Below are positions 35,646 to 44,037 of a stretch of DNA of 64,000 nt, piece by piece. A model generated the notes under the pieces. That model worked only from the letters and a program-made list of their open reading frames with translations. It made no database searches and was not told the DNA's origin. A program made the translations under genes and the position numbers. The DNA comes from CAINVV01 sp964528535 (lineage in GTDB: Bacteria > Bacteroidota > Bacteroidia > Bacteroidales > Prolixibacteraceae): assembly GCA_964528535.1 (NCBI GenBank), contig CAZGSQ010000002.1, positions 1 to 64,000 of the forward strand, in the 5' to 3' direction. Positions within the stretch are counted from its first letter, which is position 1. The number at the start of each line of letters is the position of its first letter.

Positions 35646-35653
35646 CAAAATTA
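35646..35653 (-). promoter_or_regulatory. Possible -7 element for the CoA-transferase/mce operon
   Basis: Minus-strand TAATTTTG fits TAnnTTTG and lies 32 bp upstream of the ATG at 35613. The -33 box is poor. Confidence 0.35.
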
Positions 35654-35820
35654 CAATTATTGAGATTCTATGCTGAAATCTTAGCCGCTCTGTATTGAAT
35701 ATTTAATGTAAAATTGACTTTGAAAAAGGAATGTAAATGAGCATGCTTCAATCATCCAATGACAGATTTCTCGTTTTTTTTTCCTTAATTTGAATCACAG
35801 GAATTTCAATTTGAAATTAT

Positions 35821-37305
35821 ATGAAGCAGTTTGATCTTGCAGTTATTGGAAGTGGTCCCGGAGGTTTAGCAGCAACCATGCGGGCACTTGACTTTGGAAA
35901 AAGTGTTTGCATCATCGAAGCCGGACACTTGGGTGGGAATGGAATCATGAATGGACCACTCACCTCGAAAACCATGTGGGAACTTTCTGCTGATTATGCA
36001 GTTGCAGCAGCCGTTGACCGAGGTTACAGGGCTTCAGGCCTTCAGGTCGACTACAATCTCGTCAAGAAGACGGTTCTTCAAGCTGCAAAAACCAAACAGA
36101 ATCAGATTCTTTCACAGATTGAGACTTTCTCTGACGACGAAAAGCATCCCGGTAGCATCACTTACAAACAGGGCTTCGCCAGGTTTCTGGACCGTCATAC
36201 ACTCGAAATAAAGGGGCAATCAGGTATTGAAACAATCAAGGCTGATTACGTTATCATTGCAACAGGATCGGTCCCACGTCCACATCCTGATCTGATTATC
36301 GACCAGAAACAAATTCTTGATTCAGATGGAATTCTCAACCTTCAAAGCTTCCCGGAAAGAATGATGATCATTGGATCGGGAATAATTGGATGCGAATTCG
36401 CCACAATATTCTCCAATTTTGGCCAGACCGAAGTCCACCTGCTTGACCGTACCCACCGAGTCATTCCTTTTGAAGACGATGATGTAAGTGACTTCGTTTC
36501 CAAAAATCTTCAAAAGAATGGCGTAATTATCCACCATACAGCAAATCTTCGCACAGTTCGGAAGAAAAGTGATTGTCTTGAAATTGTTCTGGATTACGAA
36601 GATGGTCATAGTATTGTGGTAGAAGTAGATATAATTCTAATTTCTATTGGTCGTGATCCAAATACCGCTGGGCTTTCACTCGAAAATGCCGGAATTGAGA
36701 CCACTAGCAAAGGATATCTCAAAATTAACGAAGAGTGCGCCCTCTCTAATTTTGGTGAATGTAATATTTTTGCAGCAGGCGACGTAACAGGTCAGAAAGC
36801 ATTGTATGGTGTCGCTGAAGAACAAGGCAGGTTCATTGTTGAAGCCATCTTTGGAAAAACCAACTACCTTTTGGATTATTCTCATATGCCAACGCTCATG
36901 TTTTTTAAACCTGAGTTGGCTGCCGTTGGAGCAAATGAAAAAATGCTTCGGAGCAAGGGAATTTCATACAAGGCTGCATACTATTCCAACGAATTGGTTA
37001 ATAGAACAATAGCGATGAGAAATACCAGTGGATTCGTTAAAATTATGGTGAGCAACGATGGAATGGATCGAATTTTAGGTATGCGAGCTGCTGGTCCTCA
37101 GGCATCTGCTTTTATAGTTTCCATCGCCTACCTTATTAATGCCGACATTCGCCTTCCCGAAGTTTTGCAAAGTATCCATCCGCATCCAAGTGTCACCGAA
37201 GGAATTCAGGAATGCCTCAGAGTATTTTACAATCAGTCAATCTTCAAACCACAAGCATTTCCGAATTTGATAAAAGTGACTGAGTGGAGCCCTGAAACCG
37301 AATGA
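35821..37305 (+). CDS. Dihydrolipoamide dehydrogenase-like flavoprotein lacking the redox disulfide
   Basis: A 494-residue member of the class I pyridine nucleotide-disulfide oxidoreductase fold. FAD-binding GSGPGG is at residues 10-15, the NAD(P)-binding GSGIIGCEFA follows mid-protein, IFAAGDVTGQ is the second FAD motif, and the dimer domain ends with HPHPSVTE, keeping the His/Glu pair. The active-site CxxxxC is absent: the aligned segment reads GGNGIMNGPLTSK, with Gly41 and Pro46 where the cysteines belong, while Lys50 is kept. It therefore cannot be an ordinary lipoamide dehydrogenase; an NAD(P)H oxidase or transhydrogenase-like activity is possible. It is monocistronic, between the CoA-transferase operon and purL. 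Confidence 0.85.
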   Translation: MKQFDLAVIGSGPGGLAATMRALDFGKSVCIIEAGHLGGNGIMNGPLTSKTMWELSADYAVAAAVDRGYRASGLQVDYNLVKKTVLQAAKTKQNQILSQIETFSDDEKHPGSITYKQGFARFLDRHTLEIKGQSGIETIKADYVIIATGSVPRPHPDLIIDQKQILDSDGILNLQSFPERMMIIGSGIIGCEFATIFSNFGQTEVHLLDRTHRVIPFEDDDVSDFVSKNLQKNGVIIHHTANLRTVRKKSDCLEIVLDYEDGHSIVVEVDIILISIGRDPNTAGLSLENAGIETTSKGYLKINEECALSNFGECNIFAAGDVTGQKALYGVAEEQGRFIVEAIFGKTNYLLDYSHMPTLMFFKPELAAVGANEKMLRSKGISYKAAYYSNELVNRTIAMRNTSGFVKIMVSNDGMDRILGMRAAGPQASAFIVSIAYLINADIRLPEVLQSIHPHPSVTEGIQECLRVFYNQSIFKPQAFPNLIKVTEWSPETE

Positions 37306-37413
37306 TGGCCATCTGTCAAGAATTGAATGGTAATTATTTTTTAATCTGAGATATTTAATTTGTAATCCTCTTCTACCTATCTTCGCTGAAGTTAAATCCT
37401 TAAAATCTTTTCC

Positions 37414-40400
37414 ATGATCTTATTCTTCAAGGAGAAAAGTAAAACTTTTGCTATAGGCACACAATATTCATTGAATCAATCTGATATAGATAAATTAATT
37501 TGGCTTTTTGGAGAAGTTGAGTGGATGCGTTGCGAGCATTTGGTTGGACCTTATATCGGTCCACGAAAAGAAATGATCACCCCATGGAGTACAAATGCAG
37601 TAGAAATCACCCAAAATATGGGAATAAAGGGGATTCATAGAATTGAAGAATTCATCCCTTTGTCCCCGCTTCTCAGTTTAGATCCCATGCTGCAATCGGT
37701 TTATCAGGAATTGGATCAGTCCTTGTTTACCATCGACCTCCTTCCTGAACCTGTTCTTTCCATCCTCGATATCACAGCTTATAACCTGCAGGAAGGTCTC
37801 GCCTTAAGTGAAGATGAAATTCAGTATTTGGAAGAAGTAGCTCTAAAAGTTGGAAGAAAATTAACTGATAGTGAGGTATTTGGATTTTCACAAGTCAATT
37901 CGGAACATTGCAGACACAAAATATTCAATGGCCGGTTTGTTATAGATGGTATTGAGAAAAAATCTACCTTGTTTGAGATGATAAAAAAAACGACAAGGAT
38001 AAATCCAAATACCATAGTTTCTGCTTATAAAGACAATTGTTCTTTCAGCGAAGGACCAAGAGCCGAACAATTTGCTCCCGCTTCGGCAGATAAATCCGAC
38101 TATTTTCAAATATCTGATGTAGATACAGTCCTCTCCCTCAAAGCTGAAACACATAATTTTCCTACAACTGTAGAACCGTTCAATGGTGCAGCCACTGGTA
38201 CCGGAGGGGAGATCCGAGACCGTATGGCGGGTGGGAAAGGGAGCTTTCCCATTGCCGGGACCGCTGTTTACATGACCTCCTACTCCCGGAATGACGATAA
38301 TCTTCATCCTTGGGAACAGCAGATTGCACCAAGAAAATGGTTGTACCACAATCCAGAGGAACTCCTCATCAAAGCATCCAACGGAGCATCAGATTTTGGG
38401 AATAAATTTGGTCAACCCCTTATCAACGGATCAGTTTTCACCTTTGAACATGCCGAAAATGATAAAATATATGGTTACGACAAGGTTATTATGCAGGCTG
38501 GAGGAATCGGTTATGCCAGAAAAGAGGATAGTCTGAAGGCCGTCCCACAAACTGGAAACAGTGTGATACTGCTTGGTGGCGACAATTACCGGATAGGAAT
38601 GGGCGGTGGAGCAGTCTCTTCAGTAGATACCGGTGCTTTTGAGAGCAGAATTGAACTGAATGCTGTTCAGCGCGCGAATCCTGAAATGCAGAAAAGGGCT
38701 TACAATACGATACGTGCATTGGCAGAATCGGGAAACAATCCCATTATTTCCATTCATGATCATGGCGCCGGAGGACATCTGAACTGTCTTTCAGAATTGG
38801 TCGAAGAGACAGGTGGCACAATATTCATCGATCAGCTTCCGATAGGTGATCCTACACTATCAGCGAAGGAAATAGTCGGAAATGAGTCTCAAGAACGTAT
38901 GGGTTTCGTTACAAATATAGAAAACCTGGATTGGATCAGGCGTATTGCAGAACGAGAACGTTCACCATTTTATGTGATTGGTGAGACAACTGGAGATCAT
39001 AAATTTACATTCTTGAATAGAAACAACGGGGATAGACCAATTGACATGGATTTGGGAACCCTTTTTGGAAAACCACCAAGAACTTTATTGGAAGACAAGA
39101 CTCTAAATGAGACTTATTCCAAAATAAATTATTCCAAAGACTTTATTGATAATTATTTAGAACAAATATTACAACTTGAATCAGTAGGTTGCAAGGATTG
39201 GCTAACCAATAAAGTTGACAGATCAGTAACCGGCAAAATTGCCAAACAGCAATGTGTTGGAGAATTACAGCTTCCTCTGAATAATCTTGGAGCTATTGCA
39301 ATTGATTATCAAGGCATAAAAGGTATTGCTACCTCCTTGGGTCATGCTCCTGTTGCTGGTTTGGTAAATCCTGCAAATGGGTCCATTCTTTCAATTGCTG
39401 AAGCACTTACAAATATCCTTTGGGCGCCGCTTACCCATGGTATCAAAGGTCTCTCCCTCTCCGCAAACTGGATGTGGCCTGCAAAGAATCAAGGTGAAAA
39501 TGCGAGGTTGTATGAAGCAGTCGAAGCAGCTTCAGAGTTTGCCCTGGCCTTGGGTATCAACATTCCAACGGGAAAAGACTCCTTATCGATGACCCAAAAA
39601 TACAAAGATGAGGTCGTTTATGCACCGGGGACTGTCATTATTTCAGCTTCAGGCGAGATATCAAATCTCAAAAAAATTGTGGAACCTGTTCTGCACATAG
39701 ATCCATCTTTCCCAATCTATTGTATTGATTTTTCTTGTTCCATGAAGGCCCTGGGAGGAAGTTCCCTGGGGCAGATTTTATCAAATTTAGGCGAAGAAAC
39801 TCCGCAAGTGAAAGATGCAGCCTACTTCGCAAAAGCCTTTGAAACAGTTCAGCAGGCTATAAATGCTGATTTAATTGTCTCAGGTCATGATATTTCATCT
39901 GGTGGACTGATAGTTACACTATTGGAAACATGCTTTCCACAAAATTATGGTGGAATTGACGTTGATTTATCCCTTCTCGGTGAAGCTGACAGCATTAAGC
40001 TACTTTTTAGCGAAAATCCCGGAATAATTATTCAGACCAATCATCCTGAAAAGTTAGAACAACTCTTTCAACAAAGAAATATATCATGTATTCCTATTGG
40101 GAAACCGATTTTGGAAAGAGTAATTCGAATCAAGAATTTCATAGATGAGCATACTTTTGACATAGATCAACTAAGAGAAAAATGGTTTCGGCCCTCCTTT
40201 TTATTGGACGTAAAGCAGTGCGGAGCTAATTTGGCTTCAAAACGATTTCTAAATTACAAAAAGAACATCTTGTCCTTTGAATTTGGTCAATTTTCCGGAA
40301 AATACACCCAGTTCTGCATCGAGCCAAAACGTCGAATTTCCTCAGGAGTAAAAGCAGCAATAATTCGCGAGAAAGGTGTCAATGGCGACAGGGAAATGGC

Positions 40401-41109
40401 CTGGAGTCTCTATTTGGCGGGGTTTGATGTGAAAGATGTTCACATGACAGATTTAATTTCAGGAAGAGAAACGCTCGGTGACATCAGTCTAATCGTTTTT
40501 GTTGGGGGATTTTCCAATTCCGATGTATTGGGTTCAGCCATAGGTTGGGCTGGGGCGTTCAAATTCAACGAAAAAGCAAATTGGGCATTGGATCAATTCT
40601 ATAATAGAGAGGATACCTTGAGTTTGGGCGTTTGCAATGGTTGCCAGCTGATGATAGCCCTTGATTTGATTTATCCGGAAAAAGAAGCCAAAATAAAGAT
40701 GCACCATAACGAATCCAACAAATTTGAATCAGCCTTCCTAAATGTTGATATTCTTGACAATAAATCAATTATGCTGAAATCTTTTGCAGGAAAAAGACTT
40801 GGAATTTGGGTCGCACACGGAGAAGGCAAAATGTCAATTCCTGAAAGCGAAGAATGTTACCACATTCCGATGAAGTACTCCTTCGCAAATTACCCAGGTA
40901 ATCCAAATGGTTCAGACTACAATACTGCTGCAATTTGTTCAGAAGATGGCCGTCATTTGGCCATGATGCCTCATCTCGAAAGGGCGATCTATCCATGGCA
41001 ATGGGGTTTTTACCCATCGTATAGAAGGGACGACGAGATTACACCTTGGATTGAAGCATTTGTAAATGCACGTCTCTGGATAGAAGCCAAATCCAAAACT
41101 GAAAATTAA
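37414..41109 (+). CDS. purL: Phosphoribosylformylglycinamidine synthase (fused large form)
   Basis: Fourth step of purine synthesis: FGAR + glutamine + ATP gives FGAM. The 1231-residue length is the single-chain form with an N-terminal PurS-like part, two ATP-grasp-like AIR synthase repeats (SQVNSEHCRHKIFNG; LKAETHNFPTTVEPFNGAAT; HDHGAGGHLNCLSELVEE; GHDISSGGLIV) and a C-terminal class I glutaminase domain. The nucleophile is in SLGVCNGCQ (about residue 1072) and the His/Glu are in MMPHLERA. There is no separate purQ/purS nearby. Its stop is 4 bp from the convergent Sel1-repeat gene. Confidence 0.96.
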   Translation: MILFFKEKSKTFAIGTQYSLNQSDIDKLIWLFGEVEWMRCEHLVGPYIGPRKEMITPWSTNAVEITQNMGIKGIHRIEEFIPLSPLLSLDPMLQSVYQELDQSLFTIDLLPEPVLSILDITAYNLQEGLALSEDEIQYLEEVALKVGRKLTDSEVFGFSQVNSEHCRHKIFNGRFVIDGIEKKSTLFEMIKKTTRINPNTIVSAYKDNCSFSEGPRAEQFAPASADKSDYFQISDVDTVLSLKAETHNFPTTVEPFNGAATGTGGEIRDRMAGGKGSFPIAGTAVYMTSYSRNDDNLHPWEQQIAPRKWLYHNPEELLIKASNGASDFGNKFGQPLINGSVFTFEHAENDKIYGYDKVIMQAGGIGYARKEDSLKAVPQTGNSVILLGGDNYRIGMGGGAVSSVDTGAFESRIELNAVQRANPEMQKRAYNTIRALAESGNNPIISIHDHGAGGHLNCLSELVEETGGTIFIDQLPIGDPTLSAKEIVGNESQERMGFVTNIENLDWIRRIAERERSPFYVIGETTGDHKFTFLNRNNGDRPIDMDLGTLFGKPPRTLLEDKTLNETYSKINYSKDFIDNYLEQILQLESVGCKDWLTNKVDRSVTGKIAKQQCVGELQLPLNNLGAIAIDYQGIKGIATSLGHAPVAGLVNPANGSILSIAEALTNILWAPLTHGIKGLSLSANWMWPAKNQGENARLYEAVEAASEFALALGINIPTGKDSLSMTQKYKDEVVYAPGTVIISASGEISNLKKIVEPVLHIDPSFPIYCIDFSCSMKALGGSSLGQILSNLGEETPQVKDAAYFAKAFETVQQAINADLIVSGHDISSGGLIVTLLETCFPQNYGGIDVDLSLLGEADSIKLLFSENPGIIIQTNHPEKLEQLFQQRNISCIPIGKPILERVIRIKNFIDEHTFDIDQLREKWFRPSFLLDVKQCGANLASKRFLNYKKNILSFEFGQFSGKYTQFCIEPKRRISSGVKAAIIREKGVNGDREMAWSLYLAGFDVKDVHMTDLISGRETLGDISLIVFVGGFSNSDVLGSAIGWAGAFKFNEKANWALDQFYNREDTLSLGVCNGCQLMIALDLIYPEKEAKIKMHHNESNKFESAFLNVDILDNKSIMLKSFAGKRLGIWVAHGEGKMSIPESEECYHIPMKYSFANYPGNPNGSDYNTAAICSEDGRHLAMMPHLERAIYPWQWGFYPSYRRDDEITPWIEAFVNARLWIEAKSKTEN

Positions 41110-41113
41110 AACG

Positions 41114-43252
41114 CTACGTCTCAGGTACAAATCCTCTACTTGTCGATCTTATAAAACTTTGCTGTTGCTTGACTGGATCGATATATCCTGTCTCTGACGC
41201 GTATAATTTGGAAAGTAAATAGTCTGCCTCTCCCAAACCATGGTCAGAGGCCAGATTAAAATATTCGATGGCCTTATCTACATCTTTCGCCACAATCTCG
41301 CCCTCAGCATAAAATTCGCCAAGATTGATCCATGAAGAGGCAAAACCATTTTCAGCCGATTTTCTGAATAGCTCTAAAGCTTTCTCTTTGTTCTGTTCCA
41401 CTCCCTCACCATAACAAAGCATCCCAGCCAAATTATACTGAGCCTGAGCATAGTTCTTATCGGCTGCTTTTTTGAAATGGAAATAGGCTTTCTGCAGATT
41501 TTTTTCGCCGATTTCACCGAAATACCACATCACTCCGAGATTGTATGAACCCAACATAAAACCCGATTCATCGGCCAATGTGTACCACTTGAATGCTTCC
41601 TGGGGATCAATCATAACTCCTTTCCCCTGATGATATACATTGCCCAAATTGTTCATTGCTTCAGCAATGCCTCCCTTGGCAGCCTGCGAATATTGTTCTA
41701 TAGACTTGGCCGGATCGGCTTCAACACCTTGTCCCGTTTCAAACATTACAGCCAGATTAAAAGCAGCCTTGGCATAACCGGCGGACGATGCATGCCTGTA
41801 CCAGCGCAGAGCTTCCTTCAGATCCTTGTCAATTTTCACGCCATTTTCATAGTAAACAGCAGTTTTAAACATCGCACCCGGAACCCCCTTTTCCGCAGCT
41901 TTAAGGAACCACTCAAATGCCTTGTCCTTGTCTGCCCAATAGGTTTCACCCTTTTCATGCAAAAGTCCCAATAGATAGCAGGCTCGAGGATGACCGCCTT
42001 CTGCAGATTTTTTAAAGTAGTCTCCTGCCGAATATTTGTCCCGCTCAATTAACTCTCCTGCCAGACAAATACTTGCATATTGGTACTGCGCTTCCAGATT
42101 TCCTTTTTCAGCAGCCTTACGGTAAAAATCAACAGCAGTCTTAACATTTTTTTCAACACCTTCGCCTACCTCAAAACGTTTGGCCATCAATACCATGGCA
42201 TCAGCACTACCGTTGGATGCAGCCTTCTTCAACATTTCAACCCCATGATAATCTGATTGTTTCAGGTAATAGCTGGCGAGAGCATCCTGTGCTTCTGAAA
42301 AACCACGATCAGCTGCTTTTTGATACAACTCGAGAAAATCTTCCTTACCTGTCTCCTCATGAAGTTTTCCCATCAAAAATATTGCTTCAGAATAATCGGC
42401 TTGAACCGCTTGTTCCAAATAAATATTAGCCTTTTCAAGATTCTTTGCTGCACCTATGCCCAATAAAAATATTTTTCCCAATTTTAGTGAGACTTCAGAA
42501 GAAACTGAACCTACTATTTTCATTAGCCATTGGAGACTTAGTTCAATATTTTTTTCGACTCCTTTGCCTTCATATAAAAAAATTCCTACTTTTTGGAAGG
42601 CAGGCTCATATCCTTCATCTGCTGCCCTTAGGTACCACTCGTAAGCCTTCTCCAACTTTACAGGAACAGTCAAACCAAGTTCGAAAATTTCACCTACCTT
42701 ATATATTGCGGGCAAATAGCCCTCCTTGGCGGAAGCGTACCAATGATCAACAGCTTCGTTGCTATCTTTGTATCCACCTTCTCCCGAATACAGCAAACGG
42801 CCATAATTATACTTGGCTATTTTATCACCACGTTCAGCCCCTCTTTCATACCACTCATATGCTTTGGCCATGTCGATAAGAAGTCCTTCCCCTTTTTCAC
42901 GCATACTTCCTATATAATTGCAGGCTTCAACACCACCCGAACGAGCCGACTCAAGAAAAAATGGAACTGAGGCTTCATACGATTGTTCACGACCTTTCCC
43001 CTGGTAATATTGAATTCCAATGGCTAATGAAGCATGGGCAAAGTCAGTTGCGTAATCTGCCAAATATACTTCAAGAGCCTGATCTACTGATGAATTATGT
43101 TTAAATAGATCCAAGAATACTGTGCCTGACTTATAGCCGGATTCAATACTTTTTTCAATGCGTCGAATTCCCTTCGCATTATTGCCTTTTTTTAACGACT
43201 CAATCCCCCTTCTGAATTGGCGCGGAAATGTTTTAAGAATTTCTATGTTCAT
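41114..43252 (-). CDS. Large Sel1-like repeat protein
   Basis: A 712-residue protein made almost entirely of Sel1-type tetratricopeptide-like repeats, roughly fifteen or more, each with the pattern A-x-x-W/Y-Y/F-x-x-A-A-E-x-G followed by A-x-x-x-L-G-x-x-Y-x-x-G-x-G-V (for example KAYEWYERGAERGDKIAKYN and KAFEWFLKAAEKGVPGAMFK). I see no signal peptide, transmembrane helix or enzyme domain, so it is probably a cytoplasmic scaffold. Sel1 proteins organise complexes or signalling; no partner is shown by the neighbourhood. It is a single-gene unit converging on purL. Confidence 0.85.
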   Translation of the reverse strand: MNIEILKTFPRQFRRGIESLKKGNNAKGIRRIEKSIESGYKSGTVFLDLFKHNSSVDQALEVYLADYATDFAHASLAIGIQYYQGKGREQSYEASVPFFLESARSGGVEACNYIGSMREKGEGLLIDMAKAYEWYERGAERGDKIAKYNYGRLLYSGEGGYKDSNEAVDHWYASAKEGYLPAIYKVGEIFELGLTVPVKLEKAYEWYLRAADEGYEPAFQKVGIFLYEGKGVEKNIELSLQWLMKIVGSVSSEVSLKLGKIFLLGIGAAKNLEKANIYLEQAVQADYSEAIFLMGKLHEETGKEDFLELYQKAADRGFSEAQDALASYYLKQSDYHGVEMLKKAASNGSADAMVLMAKRFEVGEGVEKNVKTAVDFYRKAAEKGNLEAQYQYASICLAGELIERDKYSAGDYFKKSAEGGHPRACYLLGLLHEKGETYWADKDKAFEWFLKAAEKGVPGAMFKTAVYYENGVKIDKDLKEALRWYRHASSAGYAKAAFNLAVMFETGQGVEADPAKSIEQYSQAAKGGIAEAMNNLGNVYHQGKGVMIDPQEAFKWYTLADESGFMLGSYNLGVMWYFGEIGEKNLQKAYFHFKKAADKNYAQAQYNLAGMLCYGEGVEQNKEKALELFRKSAENGFASSWINLGEFYAEGEIVAKDVDKAIEYFNLASDHGLGEADYLLSKLYASETGYIDPVKQQQSFIRSTSRGFVPET

Positions 43253-43446
43253 GAAAATATTATGTTTTAACTCAACAGTCTGGATTGTCTGTCCAGCATC
43301 TCCTCAAATATGGCTTAAAAATAACGATTAACCTCCAATCTATGCAATTTGAACCCTTACAAAACAAATATTAATTCTTTTGTTCTATTTTTACATGATA
43401 TTAGTTTATTGATAGTCTGAAAGGTAAATCTTAATCGAGAAGAGCG

Positions 43447-43986
43447 ATGGATCCATTGGATTTGATTTCAAAGTATTACAAACCAAAATCGAAGGCTTAT
43501 CTTATCCTAGTAAGTCATAGTCAGGCAGTTGCCGAAAAAGCAATTAAAATAGCGAGCAATCACCCTGAATTAAATCCAGATATCTTATTTCTTGAAGAGG
43601 CATCAATGGTTCATGACATTGGAATATTTAGGACCAACGCCCCAAAAATATACTGTTTCGGTGACCATCCCTATTTGGCTCATGGTTATCTGGGTTGCGA
43701 ACTTTTAACAGGTCTTGGATTTCCAGAACATGGCCTTGTTTGTGAAAGACATACAGGAGTGGGAATTTCAAAGGAAGAAATTTTATTGAAAAATTTACCT
43801 CTTCCCTACCGGGATTATATTCCGGAAACTGTTGAAGAACAGATCATTGCTTTTGCAGACAAATTCTTCTCCAAGAGCCATGAAGACCATAAAGAAAAAT
43901 CAATAAAAGAAGTTAGAAAATCATTGGCAATATATGGAGAGCAAAGTATTCTAAGGTTTACAGAATGGTGCGAACTTTTTATGTGA
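43447..43986 (+). CDS. HD domain protein
   Basis: A 179-residue predicted metal-dependent phosphohydrolase. The HD motif set is visible: H-x-x-x-V-A-x-x-A in HSQAVAEKAIKIA (about residue 24), the HD pair in ASMVHDIGIF (about 59-60), and later HGYLGCELL and CERHTGVG. The length and the DFI-like layout match HDIG-type small hydrolases annotated as uncharacterised HD proteins. It lies alone between the Sel1 gene (divergent) and lptD (convergent). The substrate is unknown. Confidence 0.8.
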   Translation: MDPLDLISKYYKPKSKAYLILVSHSQAVAEKAIKIASNHPELNPDILFLEEASMVHDIGIFRTNAPKIYCFGDHPYLAHGYLGCELLTGLGFPEHGLVCERHTGVGISKEEILLKNLPLPYRDYIPETVEEQIIAFADKFFSKSHEDHKEKSIKEVRKSLAIYGEQSILRFTEWCELFM

Positions 43987-44037
43987 TTCCTTTAACTTCA
44001 GAGCAGTTAGACAAGGTACAAAAATTACATGGTAATT

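Noticed and set aside
37888..38349. 153-codon open frame antisense to purL
   Set aside because: It lies wholly inside the strongly conserved PurL coding sequence and its translation has no recognisable features.
42445..42879. 144-codon open frame antisense to the Sel1-repeat gene
   Set aside because: A shadow of repeated coding sequence; the composition (many His, Pro, Cys) is not protein-like.
41114..43252. Repetitive DNA or CRISPR-like periodicity in the Sel1 gene
   Set aside because: The periodicity is at protein level (36-residue repeats) with diverged DNA, not exact direct repeats with spacers.
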